This document shows, piece by piece, positions 19,872 through 30,424 of a stretch of DNA of 64,000 bases. Made by a program: the position numbers and the translations under genes. Source of the stretch: Halobacteriales archaeon QS_4_62_28 (lineage in GTDB: Archaea > Halobacteriota > Halobacteria > Halobacteriales > Haloarculaceae). The stretch spans positions 62,001-126,000 of the forward strand of contig PXRO01000050.1 of NCBI GenBank assembly GCA_003021685.1, read 5' to 3'. Under the pieces are notes generated by a model that was not told where the DNA came from, searched no databases, and was given only the letters and a program-made list of their open reading frames with translations. The first letter of the stretch is position 1; every line of letters begins with the position of its first letter.

Positions 19872-21989
19872 TCAGCCTCTCGAATTTCTGATCAACGAGG
19901 GGTAGTCGACAACCAACTGCGAGTTCGCTGTAGCAGTATCACCCGCTCTGTTCGTGACTGTGAGATCGACAGTGTAGGTCCCCGGTAACTCAAACGTGTG
20001 TGAAATCGTCTCGCCAGTGTGAGTTGTTCCGTTGATCATCCACTGGTGGGATGTGATCTCTCTATCGGGGTCGACGGAATCAACAGCGGAAAGTTCGACG
20101 GTTCGGCCGTCCTTTTTTACCGCTGTGATCGTCGCTGAGGGCCATAAATGGGACTTCGCCGGAAGTTGACAGTCAGCCGATGAGATGTTCTCGGTAGCGA
20201 ATCCTCTGATCGATGCGTCAGGCATATCGATACAGGAGTTACGAATCACTGAGCCTGGTCGACTATTCGCGATGAACCCGCCACCTGTTCCAGTAAAGCT
20301 ACAGTTCTCGAAAACAATGGGGTCGTCCTCTATCGAAACAGGTGTGGCCCAGACCGTCGGCGTATCAGGGCGCACGTTGTGAACGACGCAATTGTAGAAC
20401 TCTGCGCGCCCGTGTGGGTCGAAACTAGGGAAAGTAATAGCACCTCGACCATTCACATCGCCCCAATCGATGTTGATACCTCGAAATATCGCGCCCGCAT
20501 CGTCACCATCACCGCTGACCCGGAGAGCGTCTGAGGTAGTGACTACGTTCTGGTCTACTTTGATGTACGTCCCGGTTGCACTGGACACTTTCGAGGGGTG
20601 GTTACCCGCGCCGAATCTGACATTGGCGTTCTGGTTGTTGACGAATTCGCCGCCGATGAGAGTCAGGACACCGGATCCATCCGTATATCGCACACCGTTC
20701 GAATTACGGCGATGAACAATCGGGTTTCTGAGGACGACTTCACCGACGTGCTCTGGACCACCCCAGATGAATTCCACACCGTCCGGATATTCGACTGGCT
20801 TCGCTGGCGTATCGAGACCGACGTGAATATTTTCGAACACAGCGAGACCGTCCACGTCTGTCACTTCGGCACCGACCGTGTAACTGAACCGTCCGCTATT
20901 ATCATCGGGTGTCCGACCGAGGAACTCGATGTTTTTAACCACTGTTCCGCCGGATGTCCGCACCAGGAGCGAGACCTGGGTTTCGTCGTCTTCCAGCTCG
21001 TCAAAAACCATGTTCTCGATGAGAACCGCTCCCGTCCCGAGGCCAGCGTCTATCGGCTTGATCGCGACGCCCTCGCTTGGATACAGTCGCACATCGCGTC
21101 GACTGGAACCAGTACCGCGGATGCCGACCCTATCCATTCCCGCGACTTTGTGACTCTCCTCTAACAAGTATTCTCCTGGTGGGAACTCGATCAGTGTTCC
21201 CGACTGCAGTGCTGTATCGAGTGCTGCATCGATTGGTTCTGTTCCGGTGTTGTCCACCCCGAGGTCATCGACAGCGTCGACCACTCTATCGAATGCGATC
21301 CCGTAACGAGTCCGTTCTGCTGATACCGTGTGGGCTAAACCGGATTTCGAGAGCGTGGTTCCGTCCACCTCATCTGTTCCGCTGGCGTACCCCGGTGGGT
21401 CCATAATCGGCGACTTGACGTGGCTTTCCCGGTGTTTCCCGTCCCTTGGGCCGATAACACTGCCGTTTGTTTCCGTGGTCAGGTTCCAGAACTCCCAGTC
21501 CGGAACTGAGAGGATGCTGGATTCCGTGTCGAAGGTGAGTTTCGAGTTCGACCGGCTGTGGCCGACGACTGTGATGGCAGATTTATCGACGGTATCGTAG
21601 TTCACATCGACCGAGTTCAACGATTTCGTCTTGAGTTGATCCAGCGAATACTCCCCGCGACCGATTCCGATGACATCGCCGGGATTCGAGTCGTTGTATG
21701 CCGCTTCGAACGTCTCGTAGTCGGTATTACCCTCATTCGAAACGATTACTGTCGGTTCCGGGGCACCCTCCCAATCCCAGTCCGTAGTGGATGTGGACGT
21801 TTGCGTGATGGTCGTTTCGTCCGCCGGCGTTGTCGTGGTGTTCTTTCCCCTCCTCGGATCGGCACTCTCTGCCTTTGTTTGGTCAGCAGCAGGGCAACCA
21901 GCAAGCGGCGTTGTACTTCCAAGAAAGAGCAAATATTTTCGTCGAGATAATCCCTGCTTCATAGGCGTAGGGGATATCTGGTTGCGCAA
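19872..21989 (-). CDS. Exported right-handed beta-helix protein with C-terminal PKD domain
   Basis: Lipobox-like N-terminus RRKYLLFLGSTTPLAGCPA; parallel beta-helix region; PKD-like HQWMINGTTHTGETISHTFELPGTYTVDLTVTN. Confidence 0.8.
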   Translation of the reverse strand: MRNQISPTPMKQGLSRRKYLLFLGSTTPLAGCPAADQTKAESADPRRGKNTTTTPADETTITQTSTSTTDWDWEGAPEPTVIVSNEGNTDYETFEAAYNDSNPGDVIGIGRGEYSLDQLKTKSLNSVDVNYDTVDKSAITVVGHSRSNSKLTFDTESSILSVPDWEFWNLTTETNGSVIGPRDGKHRESHVKSPIMDPPGYASGTDEVDGTTLSKSGLAHTVSAERTRYGIAFDRVVDAVDDLGVDNTGTEPIDAALDTALQSGTLIEFPPGEYLLEESHKVAGMDRVGIRGTGSSRRDVRLYPSEGVAIKPIDAGLGTGAVLIENMVFDELEDDETQVSLLVRTSGGTVVKNIEFLGRTPDDNSGRFSYTVGAEVTDVDGLAVFENIHVGLDTPAKPVEYPDGVEFIWGGPEHVGEVVLRNPIVHRRNSNGVRYTDGSGVLTLIGGEFVNNQNANVRFGAGNHPSKVSSATGTYIKVDQNVVTTSDALRVSGDGDDAGAIFRGINIDWGDVNGRGAITFPSFDPHGRAEFYNCVVHNVRPDTPTVWATPVSIEDDPIVFENCSFTGTGGGFIANSRPGSVIRNSCIDMPDASIRGFATENISSADCQLPAKSHLWPSATITAVKKDGRTVELSAVDSVDPDREITSHQWMINGTTHTGETISHTFELPGTYTVDLTVTNRAGDTATANSQLVVDYPSLIRNSRG

Positions 21990-22144
21990 AAAGCCCGTGC
22001 ACAGTTCAGAATATTAAATAATACCTTCTCCCGATAGAGATCGACCCCTACGTCCGGCAGCCAGTCTTTGATCGATGGAGTTGCTGATCGGAGGCTGGTT
22101 TACATTATCTATAACGAAGTATTCGACACCACCCGGTGTAGGCA

Positions 22145-23947
22145 ATGAAACCCCACTCTCCACTCAGTGACCGCCGCCTCTCTCTACTGAGTATCGTTGG
22201 TTTCCTCAGCCTGACAGGAGCGCTCGTCATCGCACATCTGAATCCTGCGACGGGATACGAATTATCCATCTATAGGGCAACTCCTATTACTTTCTGGATC
22301 GGTATCGCCATCGCTTTTATATCTTCGCTGACCGTCTCGTTTTGGCCCGAAAACGGATGGTACCGAGTCATTGGAACCGTTCTGGGCGGTCTATCAAGTG
22401 TCACCGTCGTTTCCCTTCCGATCATCAGAGGGTACTACTCCGCTGGAATCCACGATTCCGTGACCCACGTCGGTTGGGCGCGAGAGTTAGTCGCTGGTTC
22501 CATGGACCCTCTTGATCTACTCTACCCTGCTATCCACACCATCGCCGCGTTCATACAGAGTCTAACCGGGCTTACCATCTGGCATTCGATGTTCCTCGTT
22601 CCAGTGTTGATCGTTGTCGTGTTCCTGGTGTTTACCCCACTGGTCGTCCAGGAGTTACTCACCGGCAATCTCGCAACGACGGTCGGCGCGTTCTCTGCGT
22701 TTCTTCTGATTCCGATCCATCTGCTTGCAAACACCATTACCGCACACCCGAGCAGCCAGACGATTCTTTTCACTCCAGTGTTGCTCTTTCTCCTGATACG
22801 ATTTGTTCGGTCGACTGCCGTTCGGCGTCTCCATGGGATATTCTCTCCGGTCGGAGTAGCGCTCCTCTTGACTGTCCTGGCTTCGATCCTGTATCATCCC
22901 CAGCAAGCACTGAACGTGCTCATCCTGTTGACAACGATCACTCTGGTTCAGTACGCGGTGAACAGTCGTGGCGCTGTCAGGTGGCCACGTCACCGGCGAA
23001 CGTATTCCGTCACTGGTGTCGCGTTGCTCGCCTATCTCGGATGGATATTCAAGGAGCCGGCAGTGATTTCGATTGCACAGGGAGGGGTCGAGTCGTTGCT
23101 GGGATATGTAACCGGATCCCCTCCCCAGGCCGGATCTTCCGTTGTGACACAGGCTAGTTCACTCCAGGCTATCGGGGCAAGCCTCCCGATCATATTTGTC
23201 AAGCTTTTCTTCGTGAGCACAGTATTCGTCATTTTGACAGTTATTGTACTGCTCGCGGCCTTTAGTGACACGTTCAGGCAGAGTCAGGTCAGGGTTGATT
23301 CGACGAGTGTCGTCAGATACTTCGGAATCGGATTGATCGCGATGCTCCCGGTTTTTGGTGTCTATTTCTTCGGTAATATTGCGACCCACTACTTCAGGCA
23401 GGCCGGGTTCATGCTACTGATCGGAACGGTACTGGGTGCCGTCGGGATCGCATACGGGACGCAAATAGCGTCGAACACACGCCTCAAAACAGCTGCTCGG
23501 CTACTATTGATCGGCGGATTCGGGGTCATGCTCTTGCTCTCCATGATGGTTATTCACGATTCCCCGTACATCAACAAGGCGAATCAGCAAGTCACTGAAG
23601 CGCGGGTAAGTGGATACGAGACGACGTTTACGATGACAAACGAATCAGCAGTGATGGCTGGTGTCGGCCAAGAACCCCAGCGGTATTACGATTCACTCGT
23701 CAGTACGAGTGACAACGACAGACGTGATAGAAACGTCAATAGCTCTGAAATACGACGTTTACAGGAGCTGCGCGACAGGGAGTGGTATCTCGCCATGCAC
23801 AACAACACCTACGGTCGCGAGGTCGGGGCCTACGAGGAGTACCGGTTTACCAGGGCAGACCTGAGGTCTGTCGACCAGCAGGTCGGTGTCAATCGCGTCC
23901 ATTCCAACGGTGACATGGACCTGTATTACGTACTTCCGAGTGTGTAG
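22145..23947 (+). CDS. Large multi-pass membrane protein (possible polysaccharide polymerase or GT-C-like)
   Basis: 600 aa with many hydrophobic segments, inside the glycan cluster; function inferred from context only. Confidence 0.6.
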   Translation: MKPHSPLSDRRLSLLSIVGFLSLTGALVIAHLNPATGYELSIYRATPITFWIGIAIAFISSLTVSFWPENGWYRVIGTVLGGLSSVTVVSLPIIRGYYSAGIHDSVTHVGWARELVAGSMDPLDLLYPAIHTIAAFIQSLTGLTIWHSMFLVPVLIVVVFLVFTPLVVQELLTGNLATTVGAFSAFLLIPIHLLANTITAHPSSQTILFTPVLLFLLIRFVRSTAVRRLHGIFSPVGVALLLTVLASILYHPQQALNVLILLTTITLVQYAVNSRGAVRWPRHRRTYSVTGVALLAYLGWIFKEPAVISIAQGGVESLLGYVTGSPPQAGSSVVTQASSLQAIGASLPIIFVKLFFVSTVFVILTVIVLLAAFSDTFRQSQVRVDSTSVVRYFGIGLIAMLPVFGVYFFGNIATHYFRQAGFMLLIGTVLGAVGIAYGTQIASNTRLKTAARLLLIGGFGVMLLLSMMVIHDSPYINKANQQVTEARVSGYETTFTMTNESAVMAGVGQEPQRYYDSLVSTSDNDRRDRNVNSSEIRRLQELRDREWYLAMHNNTYGREVGAYEEYRFTRADLRSVDQQVGVNRVHSNGDMDLYYVLPSV

Positions 23948-24163
23948 TGAAGTTTTGTCGGTCGGTGGCCGACCGTATATCTGTCCGACAGTATGACAAC
24001 TGGTAGTATAGGCGGTGGCCACCAATAATTCGTAGTATAACTATACCGTTCCGACCCACATCGATTTAGAAGTACAGACCAAGATGGACACTCGTTGGCA
24101 ATCAAACATGTGGAATCAGTGGCAAAGGGGACTCAGAAAGTACATCAGCAATTCGAAATAAAT

Positions 24164-25231
24164 ATGGACGAAAACACACATAGCGTGCAGTCCAGTGGCT
24201 CCTCGACTATCTCGTGGACAGTGCCGCTAGATCTTGTCGCAATGATCCTGTTCGTCGTGTTCGTCGACGCGTTGCTATTTACTACTTCGACAGACGTTGC
24301 GTCACTGCGGGCGGTCTTTGCACTCCCAGTGATTGTATTTATACCGGGCTACGCGCTAGTAGCGTCACTGTTTCCGCGCCGATACGCGGACTACGAACGA
24401 CGGGACTCTAGTGGCACTGATAACAGTACGATGGCCTCGAACGCTGGACTCCAGCGGTCGTTTCAGGTTCGCTCTATCGACTGGCGAGCGCGGCTGGCGC
24501 TTTCTTTCGGTCTCAGCCTCTCGATGGTACCCTTACTCGGACTCGCTCTCGGGACGGTCACCAGTTCGCTAACTATCGAGCCGGTTCTCGCTGGATTGAA
24601 CCTGTTTATCTTGATCACTACCGGTGTCGCGGTCGCACGTCGAAACCGTCTGGAAAAAGAGGAGCGATTTCGGGTACCGTACCGAAACTGTCTCCGTGTA
24701 ATACGGGAGACGGTTTCTGGAGGGACCCGCCGGTTTGATCACTTCATCACCGTCTTTCTCCTCGTCACTGTCGTTGCTGCCGCAGGGACGATGGGATGGG
24801 TCCTCCTGGCTCCACAGTCCGGTGAATCGTACACCGGTGCAACACTGTTGACTGAGAACGGCGACGGTGAACTCACCGCTTCAGGGTATCCGACGACCCT
24901 CACGCAGGGAACTGGCGAAGAGCTAGTGGTGCGCGTTTCAAACAACGAGGGCGTCGAAACGACATACACTGTCGTCGGTGAACTCCAGCGTGTCGACACC
25001 GGTGGTGATTCGACAACGGTCACGGACAGCGAAACCGTCTATCGAGAACAGGAAACCGTCGGCACAAACGAGCCGTGGCTCACGAAACACACCGTTACAC
25101 CATCCATGACCGGTGAGGACCTACGGCTAGCGTATTACGTCTACCGGGGAGACACTCCGGACGAACCGGGCGAGGCGAGTGCATATCGCACTCTGTATCT
25201 CTGGGTCGACGTTTCGGCTTCGGAGAGCTGA
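24164..25231 (+). CDS. DUF1616-type membrane protein
   Basis: N-terminal TMs (FVVFVDALLFTTSTDVASLRAVFALPVIVFIPGYALVASLFP) and C-terminal extracellular domain. Confidence 0.75.
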   Translation: MDENTHSVQSSGSSTISWTVPLDLVAMILFVVFVDALLFTTSTDVASLRAVFALPVIVFIPGYALVASLFPRRYADYERRDSSGTDNSTMASNAGLQRSFQVRSIDWRARLALSFGLSLSMVPLLGLALGTVTSSLTIEPVLAGLNLFILITTGVAVARRNRLEKEERFRVPYRNCLRVIRETVSGGTRRFDHFITVFLLVTVVAAAGTMGWVLLAPQSGESYTGATLLTENGDGELTASGYPTTLTQGTGEELVVRVSNNEGVETTYTVVGELQRVDTGGDSTTVTDSETVYREQETVGTNEPWLTKHTVTPSMTGEDLRLAYYVYRGDTPDEPGEASAYRTLYLWVDVSASES

Positions 25232-25389
25232 TGTACGTTGCTTTTAGGATGCTATCATATACTGTAGTTTCACTGAAGTATACTGGCCAGACAGTCGTTG
25301 AACTGTAACCCGCGACTGTTATCTGTATTACTAGGTAACAACAGTAGGCGATCCAAAACTATACCGATGGCATACGCGGTACTGAGTCG

Positions 25390-26640
25390 ATGTTACGTCG
25401 CTGGACGGACCTACTCGGGGATGCATACGATATCTATCAATCAGCGGGGCGAACAGCGCTCGCGCATGGTGCATTGCGATACATGCGCCAGCGATTACCA
25501 ACAGAACTCTGGCCACCGTTACTGCTCGATCCGTATCACGCGGCCGACGAGACGGTTTCTTTACACGACACACCATCGATCCAACTGGAGTACGACGGTC
25601 GCCATCGGGAGTCGTTGCCCGGACAGCTGGCAGCCGCCGAAGGGCGAATACCCGCTGCGGACGGCCATGTCTGTGTCTACGACGACGCCGAAGTCGTCGG
25701 GCGTCGACCCATCGTCAAGGTGAACGGTCGATACTTTCCGCCGTCGTGGCTCGGTGTCGACACGGCGTTTTTCATCCATCAGGAGAAGTACCTACGACGG
25801 AACCTGCCGGTAACCTGGCCGTTGCAGCGGGCCATACTCGATTCACGTCCGGAGCGAAGCGTCGATACCGGGTTCTTGCTGTTGGGTGAGCGCAGTCACG
25901 AATTTCCCGCGTGGCACCACGAGGTGTTGCCAAAACTCCGGTGGTTAGAAGAATACGAACAAGCGACCGGTGAATCACCGACACTGATCGTGAGTGCCGA
26001 CCTCACGTCGTTTCACGAGGAGTCGCTTCAACTGATGGGATACGACCCCGATTCGTGGGTCGAGTCCGACGACAATGGTATCCAAGTCGGGAGATTGGTG
26101 ATTCCGCCGCATCCGCTCCGTGCGAAGGGGACACATCTTCACACGAGCCCACACGATTGGGTTGCCGACCGTATCCTCTCGAACGTTTCTGCACCGACAG
26201 CGGAGTTTTCAGACCGAATTTACATCTCTCGACAGGACGCTGACCGACGGCATATCGAGAACGAAAAAGCGGTAAGAGACGCTCTTGCTGCGGACGGATT
26301 TGAGTGGTACGAACCGGGGAGACTCAGCTACGAGGAGGAAGTCCAGTTGTTTGCGGGGGCCGAACATATCGTCGGCGCTCACGGCAAAGGCCTGGCGAGC
26401 ATGTTCTACGCGGAGGACGCGACGCTGCTGGAATTGTTCCCGGAGCGCGGCGGGACTGAACATTACTTTTTGACAGCCCACGAGTGCGGATTCGAGTACG
26501 ACTTCCTGACGGGTGAACCGATCCCTGCCGATCAGAACATCCGACCGAGAGACAGGGACTTCGTCGTCGACATCGATACGTTACAGTCTCGCGTATCGAA
26601 CCTTGTCGATCCAGCGAAACCCGACCCAGTAGAGCCATGA
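25390..26640 (+). CDS. Glycosyltransferase family 61 protein (DUF563-like)
   Basis: RIYISRQDADRRHIENEKAV, LFAGAEHIVGAHGKGLASMFYAEDATLLELFPE. Confidence 0.85.
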   Translation: MLRRWTDLLGDAYDIYQSAGRTALAHGALRYMRQRLPTELWPPLLLDPYHAADETVSLHDTPSIQLEYDGRHRESLPGQLAAAEGRIPAADGHVCVYDDAEVVGRRPIVKVNGRYFPPSWLGVDTAFFIHQEKYLRRNLPVTWPLQRAILDSRPERSVDTGFLLLGERSHEFPAWHHEVLPKLRWLEEYEQATGESPTLIVSADLTSFHEESLQLMGYDPDSWVESDDNGIQVGRLVIPPHPLRAKGTHLHTSPHDWVADRILSNVSAPTAEFSDRIYISRQDADRRHIENEKAVRDALAADGFEWYEPGRLSYEEEVQLFAGAEHIVGAHGKGLASMFYAEDATLLELFPERGGTEHYFLTAHECGFEYDFLTGEPIPADQNIRPRDRDFVVDIDTLQSRVSNLVDPAKPDPVEP

Positions 26641-26707
26641 GCACATATCGCGCCCTGTTCACAGAGACGAGCCGTGGAAAAAGACCACACGTCTGACAGC
26701 AATACGA

Positions 26708-28171
26708 ATGGTGAAAAAGATCGTCCGTGGCATCTCCGTTGTCTTCGTCGGTCAGATTCTGGGGATGCTGACGAAAGGTGCTCTCATACTTCTACTAACA
26801 AGATTCTTGCTACGACCGTCAGAGTACGGTTTGTTGTTTCTTTCCATCTCGGTGCTGGGGTTTGCAATGTTGTTCGCGAACCTGGGTTTCGAGAAAGCGG
26901 GAGCAAAATACGTTGCCGAGTATCGTGAGTCAGCGCCTGAACTCGTTTCGACTGCTGTCCGAAAGACGATACTGTACAACTGTCTCGCGATCACCGCTGT
27001 CGGGATCGGACTGGCTCTGTTTCACAGTCGAATTGCCACTACGATTGGCGAGCCAGCCATAGCGGGACTACTGCTTTTTGGGATCGGATATGTTGCGGCC
27101 AAATCAATCAAAGGGACTGCCGTAATTTTGTTTCAGGGTTTCAACTGGATGGGCTGGGTCGCTATTCTGAACATCATCACGAACATCTCTCTTGTCATTG
27201 CTGTTCCAGCATTCATCCTGCTTGGGTATGGCATCGAAGGTGCCCTTTCCGGATATATCATCAGCTATGCAGTCGGTGGCACTGTCGGGATTTTCGTTAT
27301 GTACACAGAACTGTACGAGCGCCACGATATTAGCCCAGAGCAGGAAGCAGACGTATCGTCCGGTATTCTCCGTTACAGCGTCCCACTCACGTTCACGATG
27401 AGTGCAAGCGTCATCAACAGTCGGACTGATACAGTACTTCTCGGGGTGTTTCAAGGACCAGTTGCAATAGCGTATTACACGCTTGGAAAACAGATCTCCG
27501 ACTTTCTTATCACTCCTGCGCGGTCGTTGGGCTTTGCAGTCTCACCGACCTACGGGGAACAGAAGGCAAACGAGAACTTACAGCAGGCAGCACGGCTGTA
27601 CGAACAGTCGTTCATCTACACGATACTGCTGTACGGGCCGGCAGCCGCAGGCGTCGTTCTGGTCGCCAATCCGACCATCGAGTTGATTTTCGGTGCCAAG
27701 TACCACGGTGCTGGCCCAGTTCTCCAGATATTCAGCATCTTCGTCGTCTTCAGAGCGCTCGATACGACCACGAGTGATGCGCTGGATTTCCTGGGCCGGG
27801 CACGATCCCGAGCAATTGCAAAAGGTGGTTCTGCCGTCTGCAACGTCGTTCTCAATCTCCTCCTTATCCCGCGGTTCGGGGTCATCGGTGCAGCAGTCGC
27901 AACCGTACTAACCTACGGTGCATACGTCGGATTAGAGCTGTTTGTCATTGCGGATGAACTGCCGATCAACACTCGAAGATTGCTCCGCTCTGGTCTGGTC
28001 GTCGGTGCAATCACGCTCGGGATGTCTGCTGTTGTCTATCCACTTTCAAGGGCCGTCTCAGATATCTCATCGCTGATCGGGGTGATCGCCGTTGGCGGTG
28101 GTATCTGGGCACTTCTGATCGCGTTGACGGATGTTGTTGATCTCCGACAGCTCTATGCGACACTAACCTGA
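26708..28171 (+). CDS. Oligosaccharide flippase (Wzx/MATE superfamily)
   Basis: RGISVVFVGQILGMLTKGALILLLTRFLLRPSEYGLLFL; 12+ TM; FGVIGAAVATVLTYG. Confidence 0.9.
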   Translation: MVKKIVRGISVVFVGQILGMLTKGALILLLTRFLLRPSEYGLLFLSISVLGFAMLFANLGFEKAGAKYVAEYRESAPELVSTAVRKTILYNCLAITAVGIGLALFHSRIATTIGEPAIAGLLLFGIGYVAAKSIKGTAVILFQGFNWMGWVAILNIITNISLVIAVPAFILLGYGIEGALSGYIISYAVGGTVGIFVMYTELYERHDISPEQEADVSSGILRYSVPLTFTMSASVINSRTDTVLLGVFQGPVAIAYYTLGKQISDFLITPARSLGFAVSPTYGEQKANENLQQAARLYEQSFIYTILLYGPAAAGVVLVANPTIELIFGAKYHGAGPVLQIFSIFVVFRALDTTTSDALDFLGRARSRAIAKGGSAVCNVVLNLLLIPRFGVIGAAVATVLTYGAYVGLELFVIADELPINTRRLLRSGLVVGAITLGMSAVVYPLSRAVSDISSLIGVIAVGGGIWALLIALTDVVDLRQLYATLT

Positions 28172-28236
28172 TGCGATGTTGTCAGAACGGAAATTCGGGC
28201 CGTCAGAAGAAGCGTGGGTCACAGGGTTCTGGAAAC

Positions 28237-28322
28237 TGATCATGCTGCCGGCTGTAACCTCGTGAAGATATTCGCTGCCCCGGGTAGCGAAATCGTTCAC
28301 GGACTTCCGTCCGACAGTATCA
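28237..28322. repeat. R1 palindromic element, near full length (86 bp)
   Basis: TGATCATGCTGCCGGCTGTAAC...GTTCACGGACTTCCGTCCGACAGTATCA; the right-end TGA (minus strand) is the stop codon of the 28320-30131 gene. Confidence 0.85.
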
Positions 28323-30131
28323 GTCGAAATGGCGCTGGAGCCACAGTTCGAGCGTCGTAATCGCACTCAGGGTTTTGATTTCCTCTGATTCCTCCTGAAG
28401 ATGTCGCTGTTGACACTCTCGAATGGCGGTGGCGTTCAAGAACGACCGCTTGCAGGCATCGTCGATGAGTCCGTCGAGCCGCTTCTGGAATTGATCGTGG
28501 TTCCGGTACCACTCACCAGCCATGCTCTTGCCCCCGTAGGTGCGCTGTGATTTGAGTCGGGAGAGTGCGGTACTCGTGAAAAACCCGGCAATATGAAGCG
28601 GGTAGGGGTACGTCAACTCCAATCGCGAACGCTCGTAGGGAATCTCGGCAAGGTCCCTGTTTAGCGTCCGCATCATTCGAATCTTCGGCTTGACGACGCC
28701 ATAAATGAGTTTGTCCTCAGTAAAGGGAAGCGACCCCATGCGCCAGGAGAGGGGCAGTTTCGCAGCGCGGGACAGAAAGTCGCCGTCCGCATATGGGACT
28801 CTGGTCCCGACCTGACTTCGTGGAACGGGGTTGCTCGCGTGGGCAAGCCGGGGGTAGTAGTTCTGGAAATGTGTGTCGACAACTGCTTTCCCGAACGAAG
28901 ATTCGTCGGTGCGACGGGCCTCCTTCCGGTAGGAGCCGAGTGGATCGACGTTGGCATCGAGTAAATCGTCGACATCGTCCATTGATCGACTTGCCTCACT
29001 TCGATACATCGAATCGACGAGTGACGAGGCCTCGGTGAGATGATATCGGCACAGGTGTTGGCCAATGAGTTCACCGACGATTCCTTCCATCAGGATGTCT
29101 GGATCGTGCTTCTCGATATTGTAGACGGCAGAGAGGTTGAGGAACGTATTCCAGTTCACCATCCCATCAGTGACATCGACGGACTTCTCCAGAACCGGGA
29201 GAAACTGGTCCGGCGACAGTGGGACTGTTTCGTTCGGTAACTCCAGAGTCTCGGCCACTTCGGTTGCGAGACGCGGATTAACACCGCCACCCGGGTTCGC
29301 ATCGTACGTGTAGGTCGTCAGCGAATCGAAGGTGTCGCTGGATTCGTGGTTGCGAGCGAGTTCACTGATTGTCGCGCGACTGTCGAGGCCGCCGGAGAGC
29401 CAGAGGCCGATATCGCCAGCGACAGCGTTTGCCGTCCTGTCGACAGTCTGCTGAAACGAGTTTGTCAGCTCGTGGAAATACTCGTCGGTTGTGCTCGCCT
29501 GATCGTACCCGGGATGCCAGTAGCGTCTCTCAGTGATCTCACCGTCGTGATATTCGATCACTGTCGCCGGGTGAAGCGTTTTGGCCTCTTCGAGGAGCGT
29601 CGTGTCACTCCACAGATGACCCATGAGCAACATATCACTAACTCCCTGTAGATCGACGGTTGGATCGTCGACCGCCTCGACGATGGTTGCCAGTCTCGAT
29701 CCAAAGACGAACCCGTTCTCGGTACTGTACATCGGTGGCCGACTCCCGATTTTGTCCGTCGCGAGCAGTATTCTATCGTCTGCGGCGTCGATACAGACGA
29801 TAGTGAACGGTCCCTCAATCGCTTCGAGCGTCTGTTCGGGGGACTGGAGGAGACGCTCGAAGATCGTAGACACGCTCCAGCCCAGTTCCGAGCGGTTCGA
29901 TACTGCCCCATCGATTGCACCAGCAGTCTGTCCATCGGTCCAGAACGAGTATCCGTGTGGATCCTTCTCGCCATGGTGTTGTAACCCTAATCCGAGTTCG
30001 CCCGATTCGAACTGCTCGTACTCGTACCAATCTTCGTGTTCCAGGGTTGCAGCCATTCGTCCGAGGACTTCTCCGTCGACGGTCCCACCAGCTATGCCGG
30101 TCATTGCCAGTACATTCCCGGTTGGACTCAT
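28320..30131 (-). CDS. Asparagine-synthase-like amidotransferase
   Basis: LWLSGGLDSRATISEL ATP-pyrophosphatase motif; N-terminal Ntn-like domain begins MTGIAGGTVDG; ORF extends to 30332 but MSPTGNVLAMTGIAGG is a likelier start. Confidence 0.8.
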   Translation of the reverse strand: MSPTGNVLAMTGIAGGTVDGEVLGRMAATLEHEDWYEYEQFESGELGLGLQHHGEKDPHGYSFWTDGQTAGAIDGAVSNRSELGWSVSTIFERLLQSPEQTLEAIEGPFTIVCIDAADDRILLATDKIGSRPPMYSTENGFVFGSRLATIVEAVDDPTVDLQGVSDMLLMGHLWSDTTLLEEAKTLHPATVIEYHDGEITERRYWHPGYDQASTTDEYFHELTNSFQQTVDRTANAVAGDIGLWLSGGLDSRATISELARNHESSDTFDSLTTYTYDANPGGGVNPRLATEVAETLELPNETVPLSPDQFLPVLEKSVDVTDGMVNWNTFLNLSAVYNIEKHDPDILMEGIVGELIGQHLCRYHLTEASSLVDSMYRSEASRSMDDVDDLLDANVDPLGSYRKEARRTDESSFGKAVVDTHFQNYYPRLAHASNPVPRSQVGTRVPYADGDFLSRAAKLPLSWRMGSLPFTEDKLIYGVVKPKIRMMRTLNRDLAEIPYERSRLELTYPYPLHIAGFFTSTALSRLKSQRTYGGKSMAGEWYRNHDQFQKRLDGLIDDACKRSFLNATAIRECQQRHLQEESEEIKTLSAITTLELWLQRHFD

Positions 30132-30424
30132 TAGTATAAACCTCCTAAAAAACACCCTCTCACGGCAGTAATTCTCGTTGTCTGGCAGTGGTTTCACAGC
30201 GACAACTTCCTCATTAGTATCCATTCTTTCCTGTTGGTCCGTGGCCACGAAGCTCCGATATTGCAACTCGACTGATGGTATGTGGCCGCTACAGTACGTA
30301 TCAAAGACGAAGGATACAGGTCGGACCTGCACTCACTACTTTAGGATAAAATAGAGTGTTCTCGTACGTAACTGGTACATAACAACGTTTGCACAAATAA
30401 ACCGAGACATAGAACCCCAGATCG

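Noticed and set aside
23985-24000. Possible R1 half-site GTCCGACAGTATGAC
   Set aside because: Short partial match without the core or the second terminus.
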